A stretch of DNA of 64,000 nucleotides from Dehalococcoidia bacterium (lineage in GTDB: Bacteria > Chloroflexota > Dehalococcoidia > Tepidiformales > Tepidiformaceae): positions 1 to 64,000 of the forward strand of contig JADLBC010000023.1 in assembly GCA_020847985.1 (NCBI GenBank), in the 5' to 3' direction. Of this stretch, positions 39,003 to 48,000 are shown piece by piece. Positions within the stretch are counted from its first letter, which is position 1. Each line of letters starts with the position of its first letter. The notes under the pieces were generated by a model that was given only the letters and a program-made list of their open reading frames with translations, had not been told where the DNA came from and did no database searches. The position numbers and the translations under genes are program-made.

Positions 39003-39236
39003 TCGCCCTGCCCTCCTGTCCGGGCCGCACCATACCAACCAGTTTTAAATCCGAGAAGTATTTACCCTTGATTACCGTCGCGGGCACTGCCACAATCCCG
39101 CGCACGCCGCCCGGCCAACCGGGCACGCGCTAAGGAGCCCGATGGTCGAACGGGATTCGGCGCCGGCAGCCGCACGCCATCCCGCCCCCCATCGCCCGCC
39201 TGGCGCCGCGGTGTCCGTTCCCACCTCGCCCACGGA

Positions 39237-39764
39237 GTGCATGCCATGCTCACCCCGCCCTCACCGGACCAGGCCGTGTCCCCCCTCGAAGCCGCGATGG
39301 CCGAGTTCTTCAAAGCCAGCGCCCTCATGGAGCCGCTGCGCCTCCGCATCTGGGATACCGAGGGCCTCACGGTTACCCAGCTGCGCCTCCTCATGCTCGT
39401 CTCCGATGCCCCCGGCATCTCCAACGCCGAGCTTGCCGACCGCCTCTACATCACCCGCCCTTCGGTCTCAGCCCTGCTCGAACGCCTCGAGCGTGGGGGC
39501 TTCCTCCGCCGCGACATCTCCCCCACCGACCGCCGCGGCATCTGCATCAAGCTCGAAGACCGCGGCCTCCGCGTCTGCAGCCAGGTCTCGAACGAAGTCC
39601 GCGACTACACCGCCGGCCTCATGAAGGACCTCAGCGAGGGCGACCTCGCCGAACTCCAACGCGCCCTCGCCAAGATGGTCGAAGCTGGCGAACGCCGCCG
39701 CCTGCTCGACCTCCAGTCCGAAGACGGCCGTGTGCACGAATTCGCTCACGCCTCCGCGAGGTAG
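39237..39764 (+). CDS. MarR-family transcriptional regulator
   Basis: 'LTVTQLRLLMLVSDAPGISNAELADRLYITRPSVSALLERLERGGFLRRDISPTDRRGICIKLED'. Confidence 0.9.
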   Translation: MHAMLTPPSPDQAVSPLEAAMAEFFKASALMEPLRLRIWDTEGLTVTQLRLLMLVSDAPGISNAELADRLYITRPSVSALLERLERGGFLRRDISPTDRRGICIKLEDRGLRVCSQVSNEVRDYTAGLMKDLSEGDLAELQRALAKMVEAGERRRLLDLQSEDGRVHEFAHASAR

Positions 39765-41449
39765 TGCGTATCGCGTACCGCCCGCGAAAACCGTAGCGCC
39801 TCCGCCGCGTCGTACCCCAGCGCGACGAGTGCCTGGCGCATGAGTTCCAGCCCACCCTCGTACTCCGGCACCACCACCTCGTCCGCGCCGAGTTGGCGCA
39901 TCATTGCCACTTCCCCCGCGTCGCGGGCCCGCACGATGACGCGCAGCCCCGGGTTCAGGCGCCGCGCATTCGCCACCGTCAGCAGGGCCGTGCTCTCATC
40001 CGGCACGCACACCACCAGCAACGACGCCCGTTCGATCGCGGCGCGATGCAGCACTTCCACGCTTGCCGTATCGCCCCAGGCCGCGGGGATGCCCGCTCCC
40101 GCCAGCCGCCGCACCAGCTCGATATCCGAATCCACCGCGAGGAACGGCACATCCAGCTGCCCCAGCGCGTGCCCCGTGAGCTGGCCCACCCGGCCGTACC
40201 CTGCGATCACGGCGTGCCCCGCCAGGCCCTCCCGTGCCTCCGGCAGCGGGCCCTGGCGGTCGGCCCAACGCCACAACACACCGGCCCGCCGGAAGACGCG
40301 CTCCCACGCCGGCACGCCCGCGAAGGTGATCGGATTGAGCGTGATCGAAAGCACCGCCGCCGCCAGCACCGCGTTGTAGGCCGGCGCGTGCATCAACCCG
40401 CCCTCGACGCCTTCCCGCGCGATGATGAACGAGAACTCCCCCACCTGCGCGATGCCCGCCCCCGTGAAGAGCGCCGTCCGCGCCGGGTACGGGAACGCCG
40501 CCGCGATCATCGCGGTGCCCAGGCCCTTTACCACGAACACGATGCCGCACGCCATCGCCACCAGCCCGGGGTGATCGCGGAACACCGCCGGGTCCAGCAG
40601 CATCCCCACGGAGACGAAGAACAGTACCGCGAACGCTTCGCGCAGCGGCACCACGTCGGCCGCGGCCTGGTGGCTGGTCTCCTTTTCGCTCACGACCACG
40701 CCCCCGACGAACGCGCCCAGCGCCACCGAAAGCCCCGCCGCCGCCGCACCCGCCGCCACCCCCAGCGCCACGCACACCACAGCCAGGATGAACAGCTCCC
40801 GCGACCCGAGGCGCGCCACCTCCGCGAGCACCCATGGCACCACCCGCGCCCCCGCCGTCAGCACCACCGCGAGGAACACGGCCGCCACCACCAGGTCCCG
40901 TCCCGCCGAACGCAGGAACGCGTCCACGCCCCCGGCTTCCAGCGCGGGCAGCATCGCGAGCATGAACACCGTCGCAATGTCCTGCACGATCAGCCAGCCG
41001 ATGGCCACCCGCGCGTGGACCGAGCCCATCATTCCCCGCTCTTCCAGCGTCCGGACGACGACCACCGTGCTCGAAATCGCCAGCGCGAACCCCAGCACCA
41101 CGCCCTCGCGCCCGCCCGCCCCGAAGTGGCCGCCCGCCCACACGGTCACGGCCGTCACCAGCGCCATCTGGATGAGCGCCCCGGGAATCGCCACCTTCCG
41201 CACCGACCAGAGGTCGCTCACATTGAAGTGCAGGCCCACGCCGAACATCAGGAAGATGATCCCGATCTCCGCGAGTTGCTCCAGGGTGGCGACATCGCCT
41301 TCGTACCCCGGCGTGAACGGCCCGATGACCACCCCCGCCGCCAGGTACCCCACGATCGGCGAAAGCCGGACAAGCTTCGCCCCCAGCCCGCCCGCGAGAC
41401 CCACGGCCAGCGCCACCGCAACCTGTTCGATGAGATGGGCGTCGGCCAC
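39746..41449 (-). CDS. Kef-type cation:proton antiporter with RCK/TrkA-N domain
   Basis: 'SPIVGYLAAGVVIGPFTPGY', 'AISSTVVVVRTLEERGMM'; 'HAVIAGYGRVGQLTGHALGQLDVPFLAVDSD'. Confidence 0.9.
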   Translation of the reverse strand: MADAHLIEQVAVALAVGLAGGLGAKLVRLSPIVGYLAAGVVIGPFTPGYEGDVATLEQLAEIGIIFLMFGVGLHFNVSDLWSVRKVAIPGALIQMALVTAVTVWAGGHFGAGGREGVVLGFALAISSTVVVVRTLEERGMMGSVHARVAIGWLIVQDIATVFMLAMLPALEAGGVDAFLRSAGRDLVVAAVFLAVVLTAGARVVPWVLAEVARLGSRELFILAVVCVALGVAAGAAAAGLSVALGAFVGGVVVSEKETSHQAAADVVPLREAFAVLFFVSVGMLLDPAVFRDHPGLVAMACGIVFVVKGLGTAMIAAAFPYPARTALFTGAGIAQVGEFSFIIAREGVEGGLMHAPAYNAVLAAAVLSITLNPITFAGVPAWERVFRRAGVLWRWADRQGPLPEAREGLAGHAVIAGYGRVGQLTGHALGQLDVPFLAVDSDIELVRRLAGAGIPAAWGDTASVEVLHRAAIERASLLVVCVPDESTALLTVANARRLNPGLRVIVRARDAGEVAMMRQLGADEVVVPEYEGGLELMRQALVALGYDAAEALRFSRAVRDTHYLAEA

Positions 41450-41573
41450 GCTTCAAGGGTACGGGATCGCCGTCACGAACATATCCCGCGCGCTGCCCGC
41501 CATTCTCCGCGATATGCAGAAGCGTGTTGCCCGTGACCGTCACTCCCGGTGCCGCCTGGGCCATACTCCCGGT

Positions 41574-42563
41574 GTGCTGAAGCCGTCCGCCGCCCTCGTC
41601 CTCGCACTGCTGCTGGCCACCGCCTGCGGCCGGGGTGACCACGCCCCGAGCCCGGCTTCGCCCGCGCCCACGGAGACGTCCGCGGCGGCCGCGGCGTCCC
41701 CTTCGCCGGCGCAGGCGGCATCACCAACCACCCCATCGCTCGCGCGCGGAGCCAGCACGCGCACCTTCCGCCACGGCGGCCTCGAACGCTCCTATCGCCT
41801 CTATCTGCCATCCGCGGCATCCCGGCCCGGCGCGAACCTGCCGCTCGTGGTCGCGCTCCACGGCGGCCTCGGCACGCCCGACCAGTTCGCCGCCACGAGC
41901 CGCCTCGAAACCCTCGCCGAGTCCGAAGGCTTCATCGCCGCCTTCCCGGCCGGCATCGAACGCACCTGGAACGGCGGAGCCTGTTGCCGCCCGGCGAGCG
42001 CGCTCCGCGTCGATGACACCGGCTTCCTGGCCGCGCTCATCGAATCCCTCCAGGCTACCCTGCCGGTCGATGCCGGGCGCGTGCTCGTCACCGGGCACTC
42101 CAACGGCGCCATCATGGCCTTTCGCCTCGCCTGCGAACGCCCCGATGTGGTCGATGCCGTCGTCCCCGTCGCGGGCTCCCTTGAGATCGAACGCTGCCAG
42201 CCGTCCATGCCCGTGCCGCTGCTCGATATCCACGGCGACGCCGACCGCAACCACCCCCTCGCCGGCGGCCAGGGCGACCGCTCCATCGCAAACGTCGACT
42301 TCCGTTCGACCTCGGACACGATGGCGATGTGGACCGCCGCGCTCGGCTGCACCGGCGCGCCAACGAGCGCCGCGACGGGCCCGCTGACGACCACGTCGTG
42401 GAGTGGCTGCCGGGGAGGCGTTCGCACGGAGGTCGTGGTCATCGCCGGCGCCGACCACCCGTGGCCCGGCAGTATCGGGCGCTCCGCCGCCGGCGGCGAA
42501 CCCTCGCAGGCCCTTGATGCCTCCCGTGCCGCGTACCGGTTCCTGCTCGACGTAACGCAGTAG
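41574..42563 (+). CDS. PHB depolymerase/LpqC-like esterase, putative lipoprotein
   Basis: Lipobox 'LATAC'; 'LPLVVALHGGLGTPDQFAATSRLETLAESEGFIAAFPAG', 'VTGHSNGAIMAFRLACERPD'. Confidence 0.85.
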   Translation: MLKPSAALVLALLLATACGRGDHAPSPASPAPTETSAAAAASPSPAQAASPTTPSLARGASTRTFRHGGLERSYRLYLPSAASRPGANLPLVVALHGGLGTPDQFAATSRLETLAESEGFIAAFPAGIERTWNGGACCRPASALRVDDTGFLAALIESLQATLPVDAGRVLVTGHSNGAIMAFRLACERPDVVDAVVPVAGSLEIERCQPSMPVPLLDIHGDADRNHPLAGGQGDRSIANVDFRSTSDTMAMWTAALGCTGAPTSAATGPLTTTSWSGCRGGVRTEVVVIAGADHPWPGSIGRSAAGGEPSQALDASRAAYRFLLDVTQ

Positions 42564-42731
42564 TCTCTCGTTCCCCGGGTGAACAGCTGGTGGACCGGTA
42601 CCAATGGCCCACGCGCATGGGCCCGTCCGGCCCACGCACGCCGCCCACGAAGGGGTACAACTGATACATCAAACGAACGAGAACCGGCCAGCACCGCGAA
42701 CGGGATGGCCAGGAGGACAGGAGGCAACGAG

Positions 42732-42797
42732 ATGCGCAGCACCATCCACGCCCTGTTCGGAGTACTCCAGGTCGATAGGCAGACCCCCGGGCAATAG
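42732..42797 (+). CDS. Possible 21-aa small ORF with strong SD
   Basis: aggaggacaggaggcaacgagATG; MRSTIHALFGVLQVDRQTPGQ*. Confidence 0.25.
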   Translation: MRSTIHALFGVLQVDRQTPGQ

Positions 42798-42904
42798 CCC
42801 ACAGGCGGCCTGGCTGCCACGAACGCGCCGGATGCACCCTCCCCCATTCGGAGACCCGGCAACCCAACAGCGGCAATAACGAGGCAGGCCGAGACCGCCG
42901 AACC

Positions 42905-42946
42905 ATGGCAAACGAAACGAAGGCCCCGGAAACGGGGCCTTCGCGT
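42905..42946 (-). terminator. Intrinsic terminator of thrS
   Basis: 11-bp stem CGAAGGCCCCG/CGGGGCCTTCG; minus-strand tail TTTCGTTTGCC. Confidence 0.8.
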
Positions 42947-42969
42947 TGTCCATCGAACCAGGCCGGCCC

Positions 42970-44772
42970 CTACGCCTCCCTGAAGACCCCGGGCACGAGT
43001 GCCTTCGTATCGCGCTCGTCGCGCAGCCGCGCCACGATATCGGCCACCGGCGTCGCGCCAAGGTCGCCGCCACCGCGGACCCGCACCGCCGCCGCCCGCG
43101 CCTCGGCCTCGCGGTCGCCGACGACGAGCATGTAGGGGATCTTGCGCATCTGGGCGTCGCGGATCTTGCCGTTCATCCGTTCGTTCCGGCCATCCACCTC
43201 CACGCGCAGCTTCGCCGCCCGCAGCTCCTTCGCCACCTCTTCCGCGTATGCCACATGGCGGTCGGCGATCGGGATCACGACGGCCTGCACGGGCGACAGC
43301 CACAGCGGGAAGTTCCCCTCGTACTCCTCGATGAGCAGCGCCACCATGCGCTCCATCGTCGAAAGCACCCCCCGGTGCACGATGATCGGCCGCTGCCGCG
43401 AACCATCCTCGGCGACGTACTCCAGCTCGAACTGTGCTGGCAGGTGGAAGTCCACCTGGATCGTCACGAGCGTCTCGTCCTTGCCCGCCGCCGACTGGAA
43501 CTGCACATCGATCTTCGGGCCGTAGAACGCCGCTTCGCCCTTCGCCTCATGGAATTCGAGCCCGGACCGCTGCATCACCCGCCGCAACAGCGCCTCGCCC
43601 ATCTCCCACATCGGCGGGTTGTCGACGTACTTCTCCGTGTCCTCCGGGTCACCGAGCGAGAGCCGGTAGCTGTAGTTCCGCAGCCCCAGCGTGCCGTAGA
43701 CGTCCTCCATCAGCTCCAGGACGCCGGCGATCTCCTGCTCCACCTGCTCCGGGCCGGTGCAGAAGATGTGCGAGTCGTTGAGCGTCATGATGCGCACGCG
43801 GCTCATCCCGGTCAGCTGCCCCGACTTCTCCCAGCGATGCATGTTCCCCAGCTCTGCCAGCCGGATGGGCAGCTCCCGGTACGAATGCAGCTCCGACTCG
43901 TACACCATGATGTGGCTCGGGCAGTTCATCGGCCGCAGCGCGTAGATCTCGCCCTCGCGCTCCATGATCGGGTACATCGCGTCCTGGTAGTGCGACCAGT
44001 GCCCCGACCGCACGTAGAGCTCCTTCTTGCCCACGTTCGGCGTGACGATGTGCTGGTAGCCCCGCTCGATTTCGAGGTCTTCGATCCAGCGAATCAGCTC
44101 GCGCCGGATCGTCGCGCCCGCCGGCAACCAGATGACGTGTCCCGGCCCGATGTTCTCGATCAGGTCGAACAGCTTCAGCTCCCGCCCGATGCGGCGGTGG
44201 TCGCGGCGGCGTGCCTCCTCCAGCTGCTGTTCGTACGCCGCCAGCTCCGCTTCTGTCTCGAAGAGTGCCCCGTAGACGCGCTGCAGCTGCGGGTTCTTCT
44301 CGCTCCCCCGCCAGTAGGCCCCGGCGATGGACATCAGCTTGAACGCCGGGATTTCGCCCGTGTGGTTCACATGCCCGCCGCGGCAAAGGTCCGTGAACGC
44401 CGCGTGCGTGCACTGCGTCACGTTCCCTTCCTCGATGTCCTTCAGGAGGTCGAGCTTGAACGGCTGGTTCGCCCACTTCGCTTCGGCCTCGGCCTTCGTC
44501 AAAGAGGCCATCTGGAAGGCGTGCTTGCCCGCCAGCGACCGCCGCATCCGCTCATCAAGCCACGTGAGGTCGTCCGCGTTCAATGGCCGCGGCAGCCGGA
44601 AGTCGTAGTAGAAACCGGTGTCGATGGGCGGCCCGATGCCCAGTTCGGCTTCGGGCATCAGCTCCACCATCGCCTCCGCCAGGACGTGCGCGGCGGAGTG
44701 GCGCATGCGATTCAGCCGCTCCTCCTTCGGCAGCGAAGCGAGGTCGACGTGGGATTCGAGAGGGTCAGCCAT
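42970..44772 (-). CDS. thrS: Threonyl-tRNA synthetase
   Basis: 'RMRHSAAHVLAEAMVELMPEAELGIGPPIDTGFYYDF', 'CRGGHVNHTGEIPAFKLMSIAGAYWRGSEKNPQLQRVYG', 'RPMNCPSHIMVYES'. Confidence 0.97.
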   Translation of the reverse strand: MADPLESHVDLASLPKEERLNRMRHSAAHVLAEAMVELMPEAELGIGPPIDTGFYYDFRLPRPLNADDLTWLDERMRRSLAGKHAFQMASLTKAEAEAKWANQPFKLDLLKDIEEGNVTQCTHAAFTDLCRGGHVNHTGEIPAFKLMSIAGAYWRGSEKNPQLQRVYGALFETEAELAAYEQQLEEARRRDHRRIGRELKLFDLIENIGPGHVIWLPAGATIRRELIRWIEDLEIERGYQHIVTPNVGKKELYVRSGHWSHYQDAMYPIMEREGEIYALRPMNCPSHIMVYESELHSYRELPIRLAELGNMHRWEKSGQLTGMSRVRIMTLNDSHIFCTGPEQVEQEIAGVLELMEDVYGTLGLRNYSYRLSLGDPEDTEKYVDNPPMWEMGEALLRRVMQRSGLEFHEAKGEAAFYGPKIDVQFQSAAGKDETLVTIQVDFHLPAQFELEYVAEDGSRQRPIIVHRGVLSTMERMVALLIEEYEGNFPLWLSPVQAVVIPIADRHVAYAEEVAKELRAAKLRVEVDGRNERMNGKIRDAQMRKIPYMLVVGDREAEARAAAVRVRGGGDLGATPVADIVARLRDERDTKALVPGVFREA

Positions 44773-44959
44773 GGGAGTACTCCGTACGGTCGGCGGCCGA
44801 TGGCCACGGGCGAAACGCGCCTCGAAGCGAGGGCTGGCGAAGGCGGCGCGGCCTCAGCCAGCCACGATAGTGGCCGCCCCCGGGCCCCTTCCCAATTCGT
44901 ATTGCATGCGCGTTCGCGGCATGGCCGTTCCCCCGTGTTGCCTGCGCGAAAGGGCACGC

Positions 44960-45175
44960 CACGCTGGCGCCGCCAATCCCGGGACGAGCGCGCGGGCTCG
45001 TGGTTCCACCCGGGTTCGCCGCCCCTCGAGGCGGCCTCATCAAATGGCCGGTGACGGGGCCAATCCGTGCTCGCTTAAGGCGCCATCACGCGCCGTTCGC
45101 GGCAGGCTCGCGGGTGGTTTTCGCCGGCCTTCTTGTCGCGCTTTCAGCCCGGGGGCGCGAACTCTCTGGGGCGGA
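44960..45175 (-). promoter_or_regulatory. T-box leader (riboswitch) upstream of thrS; boundaries approximate
   Basis: Minus strand: AGAGAG near 5' end, GCTGAAAGCG, ACC in GAAAACCACCC as possible specifier, and T-box GGGTGGAACCACG at 44999-45011. Confidence 0.75.
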
Positions 45176-45222
45176 CGGCTACTCGTCCCGGTCATCGCCG
45201 GTTCACCGAGGATAGCACGTCC

Positions 45223-45264
45223 GAGGAATGAGGAATGAGGAATGGGGTGCGAGGCTCGAGGCTC
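45223..45264. repeat. Heptad-phased short tandem repeat
   Basis: GAGGAAT x3, GGGGTGC, GAGGCTC x2 in register. Confidence 0.7.
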
Positions 45265-45326
45265 AAGGCCGGGGGCAACCCTGTTGGCCTCGCTTCCAGA
45301 CGTTGCGGGAGCCGGGCCGGCCTGGC

Positions 45327-46796
45327 CTACGGACGGCCGGAACGGTTGAGACTGTCCGCCGCCGCCAGCACCGGGTCGCGCCGCGCGGCCGACATGTCGT
45401 CCATCTCCAGCTGCACGTTGATGGGATACACGCCCGTGAAGCACGCGTTGCAGAGGTCGTTCGCGCTCTGCCCCGTCGCCGCGTTCAGCCCTTCGACGCT
45501 CAGGTACCCCAGCGAGTCCGCGCCGATATGCGCGCAAATCTCGTCGAGCGTCTTGTTTGCCGCGATCAGCTCGGACTTCGTCGCCATGTCCACCCCGAAG
45601 AAACAGGGCGAAATAATCGGCGGCGATGCGAAGCGCATGTGCACCTCGGTCGCGCCCGCGTTCCGCAGCAGCTGGATCACCCGCGGCGTGGTCGTCCCCC
45701 GCACGATCGAATCGTCCACCACCACGACGCGTTTGCCGCGCAGCACATCGCCGAGCGCGTTGAACTTCAGGCTCACACCCGCCGCCCGGATGCGCTGGTC
45801 GGGCTGGATGAACGTCCGTCCGACGTACCGGTTCTTGACGAGGCCCTCGCGATACGGGATGCCCGCCTCGCGCGCGTATCCGATGGCCGCCGGGATCGCC
45901 GAATCCGGCACCCCGATGACCAGGTCCGCCTCCACGTGGTGCTCGCGCGCCAGTTGCGCACCCATCTCCTCCCGCACCGGGTAGATGAGCTTGCCCATGA
46001 ACTGGCTGTCCGGCCGCGCGAAGTAGATGTACTCGAACGTGCAGGCCGCCCGCTTCGCCAGCGGCGCCACCGGTGAAAAGCTGCGCATCCCGCTGCCGTC
46101 GATCTGCACGACCTCGCCCGCGCGCACTTCCCGCTCCATCCGCACGCCGAGGTGTTCCAGCGCGCACGATTCCGAAGCCACCACCCAGCCACCGTTCCCG
46201 AGGCGTCCGAAGCACAGCGGCCGCACACCCAGGGGGTCGCGAACGCCGAAGAGCACATCCTTCGTCATAATGACGAGGCTGTACGCCCCTTCGATTCGCC
46301 GCATGACGTAGTGGAACTTCTCTTCCCAGGTCCCCGCCGGCGCCATCGCGAGCAGATGCGCGATGAGTTCGCTGTCGGCGGTGGATTCGAACCGCACGCC
46401 CTGCGCCTCAAGGTCCTCGCGCAGCACATCCGCGTTCGTCAGGTTGCCATTGTGCGCGAGCGCTATCTGCTCGCCCGTCTCCCGGTCGCGAACGAGGATC
46501 GGCTGCGCATTGCAGGCGAGCGAACCGCCCGCCGTGCTGTAGCGCGTGTGCCCGATCGCGATCTGGCCCCGGAGGAATGCGAGATCCTCCTCGTCGAACA
46601 CCTGCGAGACCAGACCCATCCCCGTCCGCAGACCGAAGCTTTCGCTCCCGTTGCTCGTGGCGATGCCGGCGCTTTCCTGCCCGCGGTGTTGGAGGGCGTA
46701 GAGCCCATAGAAGGTTAGCCGCGCGACATCCTCACCGGGGCCAAACACCCCGAACACGCCGCAGGCTTCTCGCGGATTATCGTCTCCAGGAATCAC
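45327..46796 (-). CDS. purF: Amidophosphoribosyltransferase
   Basis: 'REACGVFGVFGPGEDVARLTFYGLYALQHRGQESAGIA', 'VVVVDDSIVRGTTTPRVIQLLRNAGATEVHMRFASPPI'. Confidence 0.95.
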   Translation of the reverse strand: MIPGDDNPREACGVFGVFGPGEDVARLTFYGLYALQHRGQESAGIATSNGSESFGLRTGMGLVSQVFDEEDLAFLRGQIAIGHTRYSTAGGSLACNAQPILVRDRETGEQIALAHNGNLTNADVLREDLEAQGVRFESTADSELIAHLLAMAPAGTWEEKFHYVMRRIEGAYSLVIMTKDVLFGVRDPLGVRPLCFGRLGNGGWVVASESCALEHLGVRMEREVRAGEVVQIDGSGMRSFSPVAPLAKRAACTFEYIYFARPDSQFMGKLIYPVREEMGAQLAREHHVEADLVIGVPDSAIPAAIGYAREAGIPYREGLVKNRYVGRTFIQPDQRIRAAGVSLKFNALGDVLRGKRVVVVDDSIVRGTTTPRVIQLLRNAGATEVHMRFASPPIISPCFFGVDMATKSELIAANKTLDEICAHIGADSLGYLSVEGLNAATGQSANDLCNACFTGVYPINVQLEMDDMSAARRDPVLAAADSLNRSGRP

Positions 46797-46950
46797 GCCG
46801 TGGCACCCCTCCAAGCGCGTGACCGCTTCGCACTCTGCCAGTATAGGGGACCCGCGATCAGGGCGGCAAAGCCGCCGCATAAGAACTTTCACTAGGTGCC
46901 AATCCCGATACCCCCTGCGCGAACCTTCCCCACGGACCGACCGCGCGCCC

Positions 46951-46990
46951 GCGAAGGGCAAACGAAAGGCCCGCCAGTGCGGCGGGCCCC
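46951..46990 (-). terminator. Intrinsic terminator of the aldo/keto reductase gene
   Basis: GGCCCGCC/GGCGGGCC stem; minus-strand tail TTTCGTTTGCCC. Confidence 0.7.
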
Positions 46991-47016
46991 CGGAAATGCA
47001 TTACGCCACCGCGTGC

Positions 47017-47952
47017 TCACGCGGTGATCTTGTCGACCTCGGCCATCTCCTCGCCGGTGAGCCGCCATTCGAGCGCCGCCACGTTCTGCGTGATCTGCTC
47101 GGGCGAAGTCGCGCCCGCGATCACGCTCGGCACGTACCGCTTGCTCGCCAGCCAGCCCATCGCCAGGTCCAGGATCGAATGCCCCCGCGTCTGCGCGAAC
47201 GTCGACAGCTTCTCCACCAGGTCGAAGTTCTTATCGCTCAGCATGCGGCCCGCTCGCGGACCCCACGCCGCGAGCCGCGTGCCCGCCGGCGGCTCCTGCC
47301 CCTGCACGTACTTGCCCGTGAGCACCCCGCTTGCCAGCGGGAAATACGGCAGCAGGCCGACGTTGTACGCCTCCAGCGCCGGCACCAGGTCGCCCTCGAT
47401 GCGGCGGTTTAGCAGGCTGTACTCGTTCTGCGCCGAGACGAACGGCGCCACCCGCTCGTACTTCGCGATCGCCTGCGCCTCCGCCGTCTGCCAGCCCGCG
47501 AAGTTCGAATGCCCGATGTAGCGCACCTTGCCGGCCCGGACGAGGTCTTCCAGCGCGCGCATCGTCTCGTCCAGCGGCGTGAGCGCGTCCGGCCGGTGAA
47601 TCTGGTAGAGGTCGATGTAGTCCGTGCCCAGCCGCTTCAGGCTCGCCTCGCACGCCGCGATGACGTACCGCCGCGACCCGCCGGCCTTGTACGGCCCTTC
47701 GCCCATGGGGCTGCCGAACTTCGTCGCCACCACCACGTCCTGGCGGCGAGCGCCCAGCGCCTTGCCCAGCATCACCTCCGATTGGCCGCCGCCGTACACG
47801 TCCGCCGTGTCGAACAGCGTCACGCCCAGGTCGATCGCCTTGTCCACAACCGCCTGCGTCTTCTCCTGGTCCAGCCGCATCCCGAAGTTGTTGCACCCGA
47901 GGCCCGCGACCGAAACGCGCAGGCCCGAAAATCCGACGTTCCTGAATTCCAT
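47017..47952 (-). CDS. Aldo/keto reductase
   Basis: 'LGCNNFGMRLDQEKTQAVVDKAIDLGVTLFDTADVYGGGQSEVMLGKAL', 'VRYIGHSNFAGWQ'. Confidence 0.95.
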   Translation of the reverse strand: MEFRNVGFSGLRVSVAGLGCNNFGMRLDQEKTQAVVDKAIDLGVTLFDTADVYGGGQSEVMLGKALGARRQDVVVATKFGSPMGEGPYKAGGSRRYVIAACEASLKRLGTDYIDLYQIHRPDALTPLDETMRALEDLVRAGKVRYIGHSNFAGWQTAEAQAIAKYERVAPFVSAQNEYSLLNRRIEGDLVPALEAYNVGLLPYFPLASGVLTGKYVQGQEPPAGTRLAAWGPRAGRMLSDKNFDLVEKLSTFAQTRGHSILDLAMGWLASKRYVPSVIAGATSPEQITQNVAALEWRLTGEEMAEVDKITA

Positions 47953-48000
47953 CCCAATCCTCCCGGTTTCGTGCCGAGGAGTATACGAGCGATAAGCGGC

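Noticed and set aside
42825-42905. S-box/SAM-like 'GACCCGGCAACCC' segment
   Set aside because: Remaining SAM-I core not found and no plus-strand gene follows; chance match likely without cmscan support.
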